Origin: Microbacterium sulfonylureivorans
GTDB lineage: Bacteria > Actinomycetota > Actinomycetes > Actinomycetales > Microbacteriaceae
DNA: 64,000 bases
Reading direction: 5' to 3'
Assembly (NCBI RefSeq): GCF_003999995.1
Contig: NZ_RJAD01000001.1
Coordinates: 186,001-250,000, forward strand
Shown: positions 38,100 to 46,611 of the stretch, piece after piece
Position numbering within the stretch: position 1 is the stretch's first letter
Layout of the letters: each line of letters opens with the position of its first letter
The notes under the pieces: model-generated
What the model was told of the DNA's origin: nothing
Database searches by the model: none
The model's input: the letters and a program-made list of their open reading frames with translations, nothing else
Made by a program: the position numbers and the translations under genes

Positions 38100-40103
38100 A
38101 TGCGTGCGCGATGGGCGGCGGCGCTCACGGCCACTCTCGTGGTCGCCATGACGGCGATCGGCGCGGGCGCGTGGGCCACAGACCCGGTGCAGCTGGGTTC
38201 GGCGTACGTCCTCGACCAGACAGGGGCGCTCGGGAGCGACGAGCTCGCCGCCGCCGAGGCGGAGCTGACCGACCTCTCCTCCTCCACCGAAGCCGACCTC
38301 TACGTCGTCTTCGTCGACGCGTTCACCGACCCGTCCGACAGTGAGCAGTGGGCCACGATCGTCGCCCAGGAGAACGGCCTCGGCCCGTCGCAGTACCTCC
38401 TGGCCGTCTCCACCGAAGGTCGCCAGTACTACCTCTCCGCCGACTCCGACGGCCCGCTGAGCGAGCAGGAGGTCAGGGCGGCCGAGGCCGCCGCACAGCC
38501 GTTCCTCCGCGAGGGCGACTACGCCGGGGCGATCACCGCGACGGCGGACTCGATGCGCTCCGCCCTCGGCGCGGGCGGCGGAGCGGGCGCGGGCGGGTTC
38601 ACGGGCATCATCTGGGTCATCGTCATCGCAGCCGTGGTCGTACTCGTGATCTGGCTCGTCCTGCGCAGCCGCAGGAAGAAGTCCGGCCAGGTCGCGGGCG
38701 GTGCCGGCGTGCCCGCCGTCGAGCAGCTGCCGATCGAGGAGCTCGAACGGCGTGCGGCATCCGCCCTCGTGCAGACCGACGACGCAATCAAGACCAGCGC
38801 TCAGGAGCTCGGGTTCGCCAGGGCCCAGTTCGGCGACGCCGCCACGACGGAGTTCGAGCAGGCCCTCGCGACCGCGAAGACGAACCTCGACGAGGCCTTC
38901 ACCCTGAAGCAGCAGCTCGACGACGCGACCCCGGATTCGGACCAGGACGTCCGCGGCTGGAACACGCGCATCGTCGCGCTGTGCGAGCAGGCCAATGCGC
39001 TTCTCGATGAGAAGGCCGAGGCGTTCGACGAGCTCCGCAAGCTGGAGCAGAACGCGCCTGAGGCGCTCGCGCGGATCCAGGACCAGCACGCCAGGGCCGC
39101 GGCATCCCTCGACGGCGCCGCCGCCCGCCTGCAGACCCTCCGCTCGTCGTATGCCGCCGAGGCGCTCGCGACCGTCGCCGACAACCCGGATCAGGCGCGC
39201 CAGCGCCTCGCTTTCGCCGACGAGCAGCTCGCGGCCGCGCAGGCGTCGATCGGCGCCGGCAAGGGCGGCGAGGCCGCCGTCGGCATCCGTGCCGCCGAGG
39301 AGGCGGTCGGCCAGGCGGTGCTGCTCGAAGACGCGATCGGCAAGCTGGCCGACGACCTCGCCGAGGGCGAGCGCAGCGCGGCCGCCCTCGTCGCCGAGCT
39401 CGAGCAGGACGTCGTCACGGCCCAGGCCCTCCCCGACCCCGACGGTCGTGTGGCAGCGGCGATCACGGCCACCGCTCAGCAGATCGACGCCGCGAAGGCC
39501 AACCTGGCGAGCTCGGCCAAGCGGCCGCTCGTCACACTTCAGAGCCTCGAGGCGGCGAACCGGCAGATCGATGCGCTCGTGCAGGGCATCCGGGATGCCG
39601 AGGCCCAGACGCAGCGCGCGCGGCAGATGGTCGGGCAGCTGATCATGCAGGCGCAGGCGCAGGTCTCGACCGCCGAGGACTACATCACGGCCCGGCGCGG
39701 AGCGGTCGGCGCGGAGGCGCGCACGCGCCTGGCCGAAGCCGGGGCGGCGCTGGTGAGGGCCCAGCAGCTCCAAGCGGACGACCCGCAGCAGGCGATGCAG
39801 CACGCCCAGCGCGCCGACCAGCTCGCCGGCCAGGCGATCCAGCTCGCACAGGGCGACGTCGGCTCGTTCGAGGGCGGCGGCATGTTCGGCGGCGGTCAGC
39901 AGCAGGGCGGCGGTGGCGGCAACGTGCTCGGCGCCGTGCTCGGCGGCATCCTCATCAACTCCATGATGGGTGGTGGCGGCGGCCGATCGTCCGGCGGCGG
40001 AAGCCTCGGCGGCATGTTCGGCGGGGGTTCCTCCGGCGGCGTGCGCCCCGGCAGCTTCGGCGGGGGCGGCACACGCGCTCGTCGAGGAGGTGGTCGCTTC
40101 TGA
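38100..40103 (+). CDS. TPM-domain membrane protein with long coiled coil
   Basis: The 667 residues comprise a signal peptide (1-26), an extracytoplasmic TPM domain (about 30-160), one membrane helix (about 168-190, IIWVIVIAAVVVLVIWLVL) and then an Ala/Gln/Glu-rich cytoplasmic coiled coil (about 200-590). A Gly-rich tail with FGGGG repeats ends in GGGRF. TPM proteins are linked to membrane or photosystem maintenance. The gene lies 77 bases before pspA, and the two together suggest an envelope-stress unit. GGAGGGGGA precedes the ATG. Confidence 0.87.
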   Translation: MRARWAAALTATLVVAMTAIGAGAWATDPVQLGSAYVLDQTGALGSDELAAAEAELTDLSSSTEADLYVVFVDAFTDPSDSEQWATIVAQENGLGPSQYLLAVSTEGRQYYLSADSDGPLSEQEVRAAEAAAQPFLREGDYAGAITATADSMRSALGAGGGAGAGGFTGIIWVIVIAAVVVLVIWLVLRSRRKKSGQVAGGAGVPAVEQLPIEELERRAASALVQTDDAIKTSAQELGFARAQFGDAATTEFEQALATAKTNLDEAFTLKQQLDDATPDSDQDVRGWNTRIVALCEQANALLDEKAEAFDELRKLEQNAPEALARIQDQHARAAASLDGAAARLQTLRSSYAAEALATVADNPDQARQRLAFADEQLAAAQASIGAGKGGEAAVGIRAAEEAVGQAVLLEDAIGKLADDLAEGERSAAALVAELEQDVVTAQALPDPDGRVAAAITATAQQIDAAKANLASSAKRPLVTLQSLEAANRQIDALVQGIRDAEAQTQRARQMVGQLIMQAQAQVSTAEDYITARRGAVGAEARTRLAEAGAALVRAQQLQADDPQQAMQHAQRADQLAGQAIQLAQGDVGSFEGGGMFGGGQQQGGGGGNVLGAVLGGILINSMMGGGGGRSSGGGSLGGMFGGGSSGGVRPGSFGGGGTRARRGGGRF

Positions 40104-40180
40104 CCCCGTGCAGCGCCGTCCCGGCGACCCGGAACTTCACACGTCACTCCCGCAGTTCTGTCCGATAGGAAGGAAAACCG

Positions 40181-40942
40181 ATGGCGAAGCAGTCCATCTT
40201 CGGTCGTATCTCGACCCTCATGAAGGCGAACATCAACGCACTCCTCGACTCTGCCGAGGACCCGCAGAAGATGCTCGACCAGTTGGTGCGCGACTTCACC
40301 AACAGCATCGCCGACGCGGAGGCGGCGGTCGCCGAGACAATCGGCAACCTGCGCCTCCTCGAGCGCGACCACCAGGAAGACGTCCAGGCGGCGGCGGAGT
40401 GGGGCAGCAAGGCTCTCGCGGCGAGCCGCAAGGCCGACGAGCTGCGCACCGCGGGCAGCACGGCCGACGCCGACAAGTTCGACAACCTCGCCAAGATCGC
40501 TCTCCAGCGTCAGATCAGCGAGGAGAACGAGGCCAAGGCGGTCGAACCGACGATCGCGTCGCAGACCGAGGTCGTCGCCAAGCTCAAGGACGGCCTGAAC
40601 GGCATGAAGCAGAAGCTGGAGCAGCTGAAGTCCAAGCGCTCCGAGCTCCTCGCCCGCGCCAAGACGGCGGAAGCCCAGAACAAGGTGCACGACGCGGTCA
40701 AGTCGATCGACGTGCTCGACCCGACGAGCGAGCTCGGCCGGTTCGAAGACAAGGTCCGCCGCCAGGAGGCCCTCGCCGCCGGCAAGCAGGAGCTCGCGGC
40801 ATCCAGCCTCGACGCACAGTTCGAGAGCCTCGAGGACGTCGGCGAGCTCACCGAGGTCGAGGCGCGCCTCGCCGCGCTGAAGACGGGCTCCGCCCCGGCG
40901 CAGGCGGCCATCGACGCGCCGAGCGCGCCGTACACGCCGTAG
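40181..40942 (+). CDS. pspA: PspA/IM30 family membrane-stress protein
   Basis: This 253-residue, mostly helical ESCRT-III-like protein binds stressed membranes from the cytoplasm. The typical start FGRISTLMKANINALLDSAEDPQKMLDQLVRDF and long heptad coiled coil (about 30-215) are present. A short C-terminal tail with SAPYTP is disordered. AGGAAGGA lies before the ATG. It is followed by a strong hairpin terminator. In actinobacteria PspA is often unlinked to pspBC, as here. Confidence 0.93.
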   Translation: MAKQSIFGRISTLMKANINALLDSAEDPQKMLDQLVRDFTNSIADAEAAVAETIGNLRLLERDHQEDVQAAAEWGSKALAASRKADELRTAGSTADADKFDNLAKIALQRQISEENEAKAVEPTIASQTEVVAKLKDGLNGMKQKLEQLKSKRSELLARAKTAEAQNKVHDAVKSIDVLDPTSELGRFEDKVRRQEALAAGKQELAASSLDAQFESLEDVGELTEVEARLAALKTGSAPAQAAIDAPSAPYTP

Positions 40943-40950
40943 TCCGCAGC

Positions 40951-40992
40951 GAACGAGGGGCGTCGTTCCGCCAGGGACGGCGCCCCTCGTCG
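40951..40992 (+). terminator. Terminator after pspA
   Basis: ACGAGGGGCG and CGCCCCTCGT form a perfect 10-bp outer stem, continued inside by CGTTCC/GGGACG around a 4-base loop. It begins 9 bases after the stop codon. Confidence 0.85.
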
Positions 40993-41054
40993 TGTTCGCC
41001 GACGGCGTTCGCCGGCGCGTGCACACGCACCGCGTGCTGCGAGAGGATGAGGGG

Positions 41055-41876
41055 ATGACGCGCTACCTCGTTGTGCCGCAGTGGCAGGGAAGCCCGTCCT
41101 CGCGGGCCATGCAGCTCATCGACGGGGCGCAGGCGATCGCCGGAGATCTGCCGCGCTCGTCGACGACGATCCTCGATGTGCCCATGGAGGCCGGCGAGGC
41201 CCTGGGCACCGGCATCCATCGCCTCAGCGCCCTCCAGCGGATCCGCGAGCAGATCGCAGCGGCCCTCGACTCGCACGACGACGTCGTGCTGACGGTCGGG
41301 GGCGACTGCGGCGTCGCGCTCGAGCCGATCGCTCATGCCGCGCGCCGGGTGCCATCCCTCGCCGTGGTGTGGATGGACGCCCATCCCGACCTGAACACTC
41401 CGGACTCGTCGCCGTCCGGAGCCTTCTCGGGAATGGTGCTGCGGGCGGTCCTCGGCGACGGCGCTCCCGGCCTCGCGCTCCCCCCGGGCGCCGTGTCCTC
41501 CGAGCGCACCTTCGTCGTCGGCGCCCGTTCGTACGACGAGGCCGAGCTCGCCGCCGTGGCCGACCTGGGCATCACGACGCTCGCCGTCGATGCGCTGCGC
41601 GATCCCGGTGCACTGGCGGCGGCGATCCGCGCGAGCGGAGCGGAGGGGCTCTACATCCACGTCGACGTCGACGTGCTCGACCCGGCGGAGGTGACCGGCA
41701 ACGCCCATCCCGAGCCGTTCGGCGTGACCGTCGCCGAGCTCACCGCGGCGATCGCCGCCCTCCGTGCCGAGCTGCCTCTCGTGGGCGCCTCCCTGACGGG
41801 CTACTCCCCCGCGTCGGCGGCGACGGCGACCGACGACCTCGGCGCCATCCTGCGCGTGGTCGGGGCGCTCGCGTGA
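41055..41876 (+). CDS. Ureohydrolase (arginase/agmatinase/formiminoglutamase) family protein
   Basis: This 273-residue protein has the three binuclear manganese motifs: GGDCGV (about residue 83), MDAHPDLN and HVDVDVLDP. The residue after the second motif differs from true arginases, where a substrate-binding SGxxH is expected (here PSGAFSGM), so the substrate may not be arginine. The ATG lies 6 bases after GAGGAT, a weak leaderless pattern. Its stop overlaps the GTG of the next gene. Assignment is sound at the family level only. Confidence 0.85.
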   Translation: MTRYLVVPQWQGSPSSRAMQLIDGAQAIAGDLPRSSTTILDVPMEAGEALGTGIHRLSALQRIREQIAAALDSHDDVVLTVGGDCGVALEPIAHAARRVPSLAVVWMDAHPDLNTPDSSPSGAFSGMVLRAVLGDGAPGLALPPGAVSSERTFVVGARSYDEAELAAVADLGITTLAVDALRDPGALAAAIRASGAEGLYIHVDVDVLDPAEVTGNAHPEPFGVTVAELTAAIAALRAELPLVGASLTGYSPASAATATDDLGAILRVVGALA

Positions 41877-42331
41877 GCCCCATCCCCACGCCGCCCGCAG
41901 ACTGGCGAAGGGTCGCCGACCGTGCTGTGGAGCGCGGCCGCCGATTCGACCGGGGCATCCCCTCGTTCCTGCTCGACTCGCCCGTCAGCCGCGTCGGCTA
42001 CTGGTACGGCACGACGGTGGGCTGGGTGTGGGGGTCGATCTGGAGCACGGGGCGCATCGAGAAGCGCGAAGGACTGTGGGTCTTCCGGGGGCTGCCGAAG
42101 TGGGCGTTCGCCCGCGGCGGTGTCTGCGTCGGCGGATGCTTCCTCACGGGCGACGGTCGCGTCACCACCCATCTCCTGCGGCACGAGGCGGTGCACAAGC
42201 GCCAGTGGGAGCGGTACGGCTTCCTGATGCCCTTCCTCTACCTCTTCGCCGGGCGCAACCCCCTGCGCAACCGCTTCGAGATCGAGGCCGGCCTCGAGGA
42301 CGGCAACTACGTTCCCCGAGGCGCGGTCTGA
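41873..42331 (+). CDS. Uncharacterised 152-residue protein with an HEXXH motif
   Basis: I do not recognise a named family. The C-terminal half has LLRHEAVHKRQWERYGFLMPFLYLFAG and, 21 residues after the motif, an EIEAG acidic segment. This is the layout of a gluzincin-like zinc peptidase with HEXXH plus a third Glu ligand. A small hydrophobic stretch follows the motif. The GTG overlaps the ureohydrolase stop (GTGA), so the two are cotranslated. Catalysis is inferred, not shown. Confidence 0.7.
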   Translation: MSPIPTPPADWRRVADRAVERGRRFDRGIPSFLLDSPVSRVGYWYGTTVGWVWGSIWSTGRIEKREGLWVFRGLPKWAFARGGVCVGGCFLTGDGRVTTHLLRHEAVHKRQWERYGFLMPFLYLFAGRNPLRNRFEIEAGLEDGNYVPRGAV

Positions 42332-42341
42332 CGGAGTCGGA

Positions 42342-42899
42342 TCACGTGGCGGAGGCCTGAACGCCCCGCCCCACGCGCAGGACCTGGCGTCCGAGCGCGA
42401 TCACCACCGCGAGCGGGAAGACGATCCAGAAGAGGTTCGGCAGGACCGCCACCATCAGGAAGCCGACGAGGTCGCCGCGCTCGAGCGACTGGCGGGTCAT
42501 CTCGAGACCGCTCGACGCCTCGACGAGGAAATAGATGACGGTCTTCCAGAACGTCGCGACGGTGACGAGGAGTCCCACGACGACACCAGACCACTTCTTC
42601 GCATGCAGCAGCGCCCACACGATCACGATGACCTCGACGAGGTTCGCCCAGCTCTGCGCGCTGCCGAACGCGTCGAACTGCGCGTAGCGATGGTCGAACG
42701 AGCCGTAGAAGACGTGCCCCGGCCAGAGTGCGGCGAGCGGTCCGCCGTCGTGGGACAGCGGACCGAGAAGCACGTAGCACGCATCATAGGTCTGGATCAC
42801 GGCGGAGATCGTGAGCCAGACGATCACCCACGTGGGCATGCGCAGATCGCGCGGATTCACGGAGCCTGAGGCGAGGACGGGGGCTGCGGTCTCGGTCAT
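42342..42899 (-). CDS. Four-helix membrane protein, EXPERA/emopamil-binding-like
   Basis: This 185-residue protein has four to five helices. A conserved-looking FYGSFDHRYAQFDAFGSAQSWANLVEV segment carries the charged residues typical of the EXPERA/EBP fold. That resemblance is moderate. The ATG at 42899 lies 7 bases after TACAGT (42907-42912), so it is probably leaderless, in preference to an in-frame GTG two codons upstream. It is convergent with the HEXXH gene. The function is unknown. Confidence 0.62.
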   Translation of the reverse strand: MTETAAPVLASGSVNPRDLRMPTWVIVWLTISAVIQTYDACYVLLGPLSHDGGPLAALWPGHVFYGSFDHRYAQFDAFGSAQSWANLVEVIVIVWALLHAKKWSGVVVGLLVTVATFWKTVIYFLVEASSGLEMTRQSLERGDLVGFLMVAVLPNLFWIVFPLAVVIALGRQVLRVGRGVQASAT

Positions 42900-42961
42900 G
42901 CGCACGACTGTAGCGAGCGCACCGGTCGCGGCCGGGGAACGGCGCGGGCGCCGTCCGCGTG

Positions 42962-43423
42962 TCAGTGCGCGGTCGCCAGTCCGTACTGCTCGGGGGCGTG
43001 GATCTGGCCGGCGGCGATGCCCATGCCGATGAGGTGGTCGACGATGTCGGCCGTGCCGAGGTAGCCGCCCAGCAGATGGATGCGGGTCTCATCGTCCTCG
43101 GCGCACAGCATCTCGTTCGACCACGCGGTCACGGCGCGCGAGAGCGCCTCACCCGCCGCGCAGCCGCGGCTCGTGCCCGGGGCGCCGCTGCGCTGGGAGC
43201 GGTCGAGCCAGGTCAGCACCATGCGGCTCGGAACCGAGATGTCGGCCTGCCACGAGGCATCCGGGATCTCGATGAACACCCGGCCCGTCGAGCAGATCGG
43301 GAGCGTCGCCAGCACAGCCTCGAGCTCGGCGAACGAGGACTCGTCGGCCGTGATCAGATGCTGCACGCGCGTGTGCCGGGAAGAACGGCAGGCCGCGGCG
43401 CTGTGCTCGGTGGAGTGGCTCAT
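42962..43423 (-). CDS. Siderophore-interacting protein, C-terminal domain only
   Basis: This 153-residue protein matches the C-terminal (NAD(P)H-binding) domain of siderophore-interacting proteins: HLITADESSFAELEAVLATLP and later ETRIHLLGGYLGTADIV. The N-terminal FAD domain of the full ferric-siderophore reductase is missing, and the start is solid, so this is a stand-alone domain. It has a Cys near residue 12 and another within ICSTG. An iron box lies over its promoter, which supports a role in iron use. Confidence 0.82.
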   Translation of the reverse strand: MSHSTEHSAAACRSSRHTRVQHLITADESSFAELEAVLATLPICSTGRVFIEIPDASWQADISVPSRMVLTWLDRSQRSGAPGTSRGCAAGEALSRAVTAWSNEMLCAEDDETRIHLLGGYLGTADIVDHLIGMGIAAGQIHAPEQYGLATAH

Positions 43424-43432
43424 GACATCTCC

Positions 43433-43438
43433 ACTATA
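43433..43438 (-). promoter_or_regulatory. -10 element of the siderophore-interacting gene
   Basis: TATAGT on the minus strand lies 9 bases before the ATG. A TTAGGC hexamer 16 bases upstream could be the -35 and lies inside the iron box. Confidence 0.6.
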
Positions 43439-43446
43439 CCGCGCGT

Positions 43447-43465
43447 GAAGGGTTGCCTAACCTCA
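43447..43465 (-). promoter_or_regulatory. DtxR/IdeR-type iron box
   Basis: The minus-strand 19-mer TGAGGTTAGGCAACCCTTC matches the DtxR consensus (TTAGGTTAGGCTAACCTAA) at 14 of 19 positions, with an intact left half. It overlaps the putative -35 of the downstream gene, so iron-loaded repressor would block transcription. Confidence 0.75.
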
Positions 43466-43478
43466 CTGCCTTTCTGCG

Positions 43479-44210
43479 TCACGCATCGCGCAGCAGGATC
43501 CGCCGCAGTTCAGAGATCTCATCGTCGGCGAGGCCGTGCGCGCGCAGGTAGTCCGCAGCAGAGCCGTAGCGCTCGGCGACGCCGTCGAGCAGCGCGCGCA
43601 TGACCGGCGCCGGGGAGCGCGTCGCGAGATCCTCCAGGTGCACCGCCTCCGGATGCATCGACCGCAGGATCTCGACCACCCGGCGGTTGCGCCGCTCGGG
43701 CAGCAGGCCCTCGGTGCGCGCGTAGTCCGCGACCACGGCCTCGAGGTCGACCCCGGCCGCGGCGAGAGTGAGCGCGACGGTCACCCCCGTGCGGTCCTTC
43801 CCCACCGTGCAGTGGACGAGCACCGGCTGGTCGGCGACGATGCCGCGCACCACCTCGACCACTCCCGCCGCCGAGTCCTCGACGAGGCGGCGGTACATCT
43901 CGTCGAGACTGATGTCGTCGGCGAAGAACGACTCCACCGACCCGAGGAACAGAGGAACGCGCTGCGTGACGATCCCGAGCCCGTCGACACGGCTCGGTGC
44001 GTGCGCGACCTCTTCGTCGGCGCGCAGGTCGATGATGCGACGCAGGCGCAGCCCGCCGAGTGCGGTCGTACCGCGCTCGTCGAGCTGGGCCAGATTGCCC
44101 GAGCGGTAGAGCACGCCGTGACGCGTCACCGTCGGGCCCGCGGGCAGCCCGCCGACGTCCCGCAGGTTCACCGCCCCCGGGACGACGAGATCGTCGGGGT
44201 CGGTCACCAC
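43479..44210 (-). CDS. Tyrosine/serine (dual-specificity-like) protein phosphatase
   Basis: This 243-residue protein has the cysteine phosphatase signature HCTVGKDRTGV (CX5R). The N-terminal NLRDVGGLPA and IIDLRADEEV segments are those of the MptpB-like (Y_phosphatase3) family. A C-terminal helical region follows. The GTG start overlaps the 3' end of the upstream carboxymuconolactone-decarboxylase-like gene by seven bases. It may act on phosphoproteins or phosphoinositides; the target is unknown. Confidence 0.88.
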   Translation of the reverse strand: MVTDPDDLVVPGAVNLRDVGGLPAGPTVTRHGVLYRSGNLAQLDERGTTALGGLRLRRIIDLRADEEVAHAPSRVDGLGIVTQRVPLFLGSVESFFADDISLDEMYRRLVEDSAAGVVEVVRGIVADQPVLVHCTVGKDRTGVTVALTLAAAGVDLEAVVADYARTEGLLPERRNRRVVEILRSMHPEAVHLEDLATRSPAPVMRALLDGVAERYGSAADYLRAHGLADDEISELRRILLRDA

Positions 44211-44713
44211 GCGGCGCCTGAGGCGGCGTCCCGGTCCTCACCGACGAGGTCGTCGCGCGGCGGAACGCTGTAGCGTCCCGCGATGGCCACCCGGTTGAAG
44301 GCGTTGATCGACACCAGGATCCAGCTGAGCGCGACATACTCCTTCTCGCTCAGCACCGTTCCCACGCTGTTGTAGACGTCGTCGGGGACGCCTTCCTCGT
44401 GGATGTAGACGAACGCCTCGGCGAGCTCGAGGCCCGCCCGCTCGCGCTCGGAGAAGACCCCCGACTCTCGCCACACCGGCAGCTGCGCCACGATGTCGGC
44501 CGTGATGCCCGCCTTGACGGCCCGCTCCACGTGCACCCGCACGCAGTACGCGCAGCCGTTCAGCTGCGACGTGTGGATCTGGACGAGCTCCTTCAGCCGG
44601 TCGTCGATGCCGCTCTCGCCGGCGATCGCGCCGACGGACTTCGAGAACGCGGCGAGCGCCTGGTACGCGGGAGGGGCCGAACGCGAGAGGTGGACACGGC
44701 GCTCTTCGGTCAT
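44204..44713 (-). CDS. AhpD/carboxymuconolactone decarboxylase-like peroxidase
   Basis: This 169-residue all-helical protein has the AhpD-type redox motif in NGCAYCVRVHVERAVKAG (CXXC followed by His). Family members act as alkylhydroperoxidases or decarboxylases; the CXXC favours the peroxidase role. The ATG lies 6 bases after TAGGCT (44720-44725) and is probably leaderless. It is coupled to the phosphatase gene downstream. Confidence 0.87.
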   Translation of the reverse strand: MTEERRVHLSRSAPPAYQALAAFSKSVGAIAGESGIDDRLKELVQIHTSQLNGCAYCVRVHVERAVKAGITADIVAQLPVWRESGVFSERERAGLELAEAFVYIHEEGVPDDVYNSVGTVLSEKEYVALSWILVSINAFNRVAIAGRYSVPPRDDLVGEDRDAASGAAW

Positions 44714-44751
44714 GCCGCCAGCCTACCCACGGCCCTCGGGAGCGGGCGCGG

Positions 44752-45420
44752 TCAGCCTTCCCTGCGCCGCACGATCTCGGCGATCCAGATCGGCGCGAAG
44801 GGCGAGGTGCATCCGGGTGGCGTCGGGTAGTCCGCGAGCACCTGGAGCTCCTCCCCGATCCGCACCGCGCGGGGGCGGAGGGCCGCGTCGTGGATGCCGA
44901 TCTGGGCGAGGGTCTCGTTCATCGCCCACTGGAGGCGACCGGGGGCGTCCTTCATGTCACGCTCGATCAGGTCGAGGAGGCGGTCGAGGTCGAGCCCGTC
45001 CGGGCTCTTGACCACGCGCTCGGTGGTCAGCGACCATGCCGCCGCCGCCACGGTCGGGTCGGCGTCGTCGAACCACCGCAGACGCAGCTCCTCGGCGAGC
45101 GGCGTCTTCTTGGCGACGTAGTTCACGAACCAGTCGTTCACCTTCGGCACCCGCGTCTCGCGCAGCATCCGGTCCAGCTCGTCGGCGTCGAATTCGCGGG
45201 GGCGGCAGATCAGCAGTGCGAGCAGCCGAGCGGACGTCTCGCCCGTCGCCCAGAGCTCTCGGGCCAGAGGCTGATCGGCCTTGATCCGCTTCGCCAGCGC
45301 GCGCATCCGGCTGAGGTTGATGCCGTGGTCGTCGCCGCGCGCCTCGTTGGCCGCGCGCATCCTGGGGTCTTCGAGAGCGGCCAGGTCGGCGAGCGCCTCG
45401 TCGAGCGTGGTGTCGGGCAT
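44752..45420 (-). CDS. DNA alkylation repair-like (AlkD) HEAT-repeat protein
   Basis: This 222-residue helical protein resembles AlkD-type HEAT-like glycosylases: LWATGETSARLLALLI, then WFVNYVAKKTPLAEELRLRW and a later AAAAWSLTTERV helix. AlkD removes bulky alkyl lesions from DNA. The catalytic aspartate cannot be picked out with certainty, so it may be a non-enzymatic family member. The ATG at 45420 follows GGAGG with 5-base spacing, in preference to an upstream ATG. Confidence 0.75.
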   Translation of the reverse strand: MPDTTLDEALADLAALEDPRMRAANEARGDDHGINLSRMRALAKRIKADQPLARELWATGETSARLLALLICRPREFDADELDRMLRETRVPKVNDWFVNYVAKKTPLAEELRLRWFDDADPTVAAAAWSLTTERVVKSPDGLDLDRLLDLIERDMKDAPGRLQWAMNETLAQIGIHDAALRPRAVRIGEELQVLADYPTPPGCTSPFAPIWIAEIVRRREG

Positions 45421-45514
45421 GCAGTCCTCCGCGGACATTCTATGGAGCGCCGCGCGACGACTCCCTCCCGCTGCGCGGCCGCACGGGCCCTCCCCGGTGG
45501 GAGAGAATGTCGGG

Positions 45515-46471
45515 GTGAGCGACGCCATCGACGAGTTCTCCTTCCTCCCCGAGCAGGCCGCCGACGCGGGCATCGACCGTCCCGTCCCCCGCGGCGAGCG
45601 CCTGTCGCTCAGGCTGGCCGACGGCCGGACGCTGAGCGCCCTGCGCTATACCCCCGAAGGGTCGCCGGATGCCTCGCCCGTCGTCACCTTCCTGCACGGC
45701 GCCGGCCTCAACGCCCACACGTGGGACACCACGATCCTCGGGCTCGGGCTCCCGGCCCTCGCCATCGACCTCCCCGGTCACGGCGACTCGTCGTGGCGCG
45801 ACGACTTCGCGTACGTCGCGCGAGTGCTCGCGCCCGACGTCGCCGCCGGGATGGATGCCTGGACCGACGTGCCGCAGGTGCTCGTGGGCCAGTCGCTCGG
45901 CGGCCTCACCGCGGCGGCGGTCGCGGCATCCCGGCCCGATCTCGTGCGCGAGCTCGTCGTCATCGACATCACCCCCGGCGTCGATCCGAACGCGGGCCCC
46001 ACCCAGATCCGCGACTTCTTCGCCGGACCCACCGACTGGGCCTCGCGCGACGAGCTCGTCGACCGCGCCCTCGCGTTCGGACTCGGCGGCGGCACGCGCC
46101 GCAAGGCCGAGCGAGGCGTGTTCTTCAACTCGCGCGTGCGCCCCGACGGACGCGTCGAGTGGAAGCACCACTTCGCCCACCTCGCCGCCGCGACGGCTGC
46201 AGCCGGGCCCGACGCCGTGGCCGCCGCGGAGCCGTCCGACGCGGTCTCCGCCGTGCTCGGCGAGTCCGGCTGGGAGGATCTCGCTGCCGTCGCCGCCCCG
46301 ACGACGCTGATCCGCGGCGCGCGCGGCTACGTGACCGAGGCGGATGCCGCGCAGTTCGCCGAACGCGTGCCCGAGGCATCCGTCCTCGTCGTTCCCGCCG
46401 GTCACAACGTGCAGGAGGACATCCCGAAGGACCTCGGCGCGCTGGTGCGCGAGCTCGCCGGGAACGATTAA
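45515..46471 (+). CDS. Alpha/beta hydrolase
   Basis: This 318-residue protein has the oxyanion loop HGAGLNAHTW, the nucleophile elbow VGQSLGGL, an acid in LIRGARGYVTEAD and the histidine in PAGHNVQEDIP. It resembles lipase- or esterase-type hydrolases. The GTG lies 6 bases after GAGAAT (45503-45508). It is divergent from the AlkD-like gene. The substrate is unknown. It differs clearly from the hydrolase at 3671-4471. Confidence 0.85.
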   Translation: MSDAIDEFSFLPEQAADAGIDRPVPRGERLSLRLADGRTLSALRYTPEGSPDASPVVTFLHGAGLNAHTWDTTILGLGLPALAIDLPGHGDSSWRDDFAYVARVLAPDVAAGMDAWTDVPQVLVGQSLGGLTAAAVAASRPDLVRELVVIDITPGVDPNAGPTQIRDFFAGPTDWASRDELVDRALAFGLGGGTRRKAERGVFFNSRVRPDGRVEWKHHFAHLAAATAAAGPDAVAAAEPSDAVSAVLGESGWEDLAAVAAPTTLIRGARGYVTEADAAQFAERVPEASVLVVPAGHNVQEDIPKDLGALVRELAGND

Positions 46472-46611
46472 CGCTTGTGTTGCGTTCCGGGTAGCGGGTT
46501 CCTCACCGACCCCACCCGCTGAATAGGCTTGTCTCCCGCACCGTCACGCCCGACCCGAAGGCACCGCTGCCGGTCCCGCGCACTCGCGGATCCCCCTCCG
46601 AAAGGACCTCA

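Noticed and set aside
46493..46520. AGCGGGT/ACCCGCT repeat before the ABC operon.
   Set aside because: A 7-bp stem with a 14-base loop is too weak to call a terminator, and no regulator fits it.
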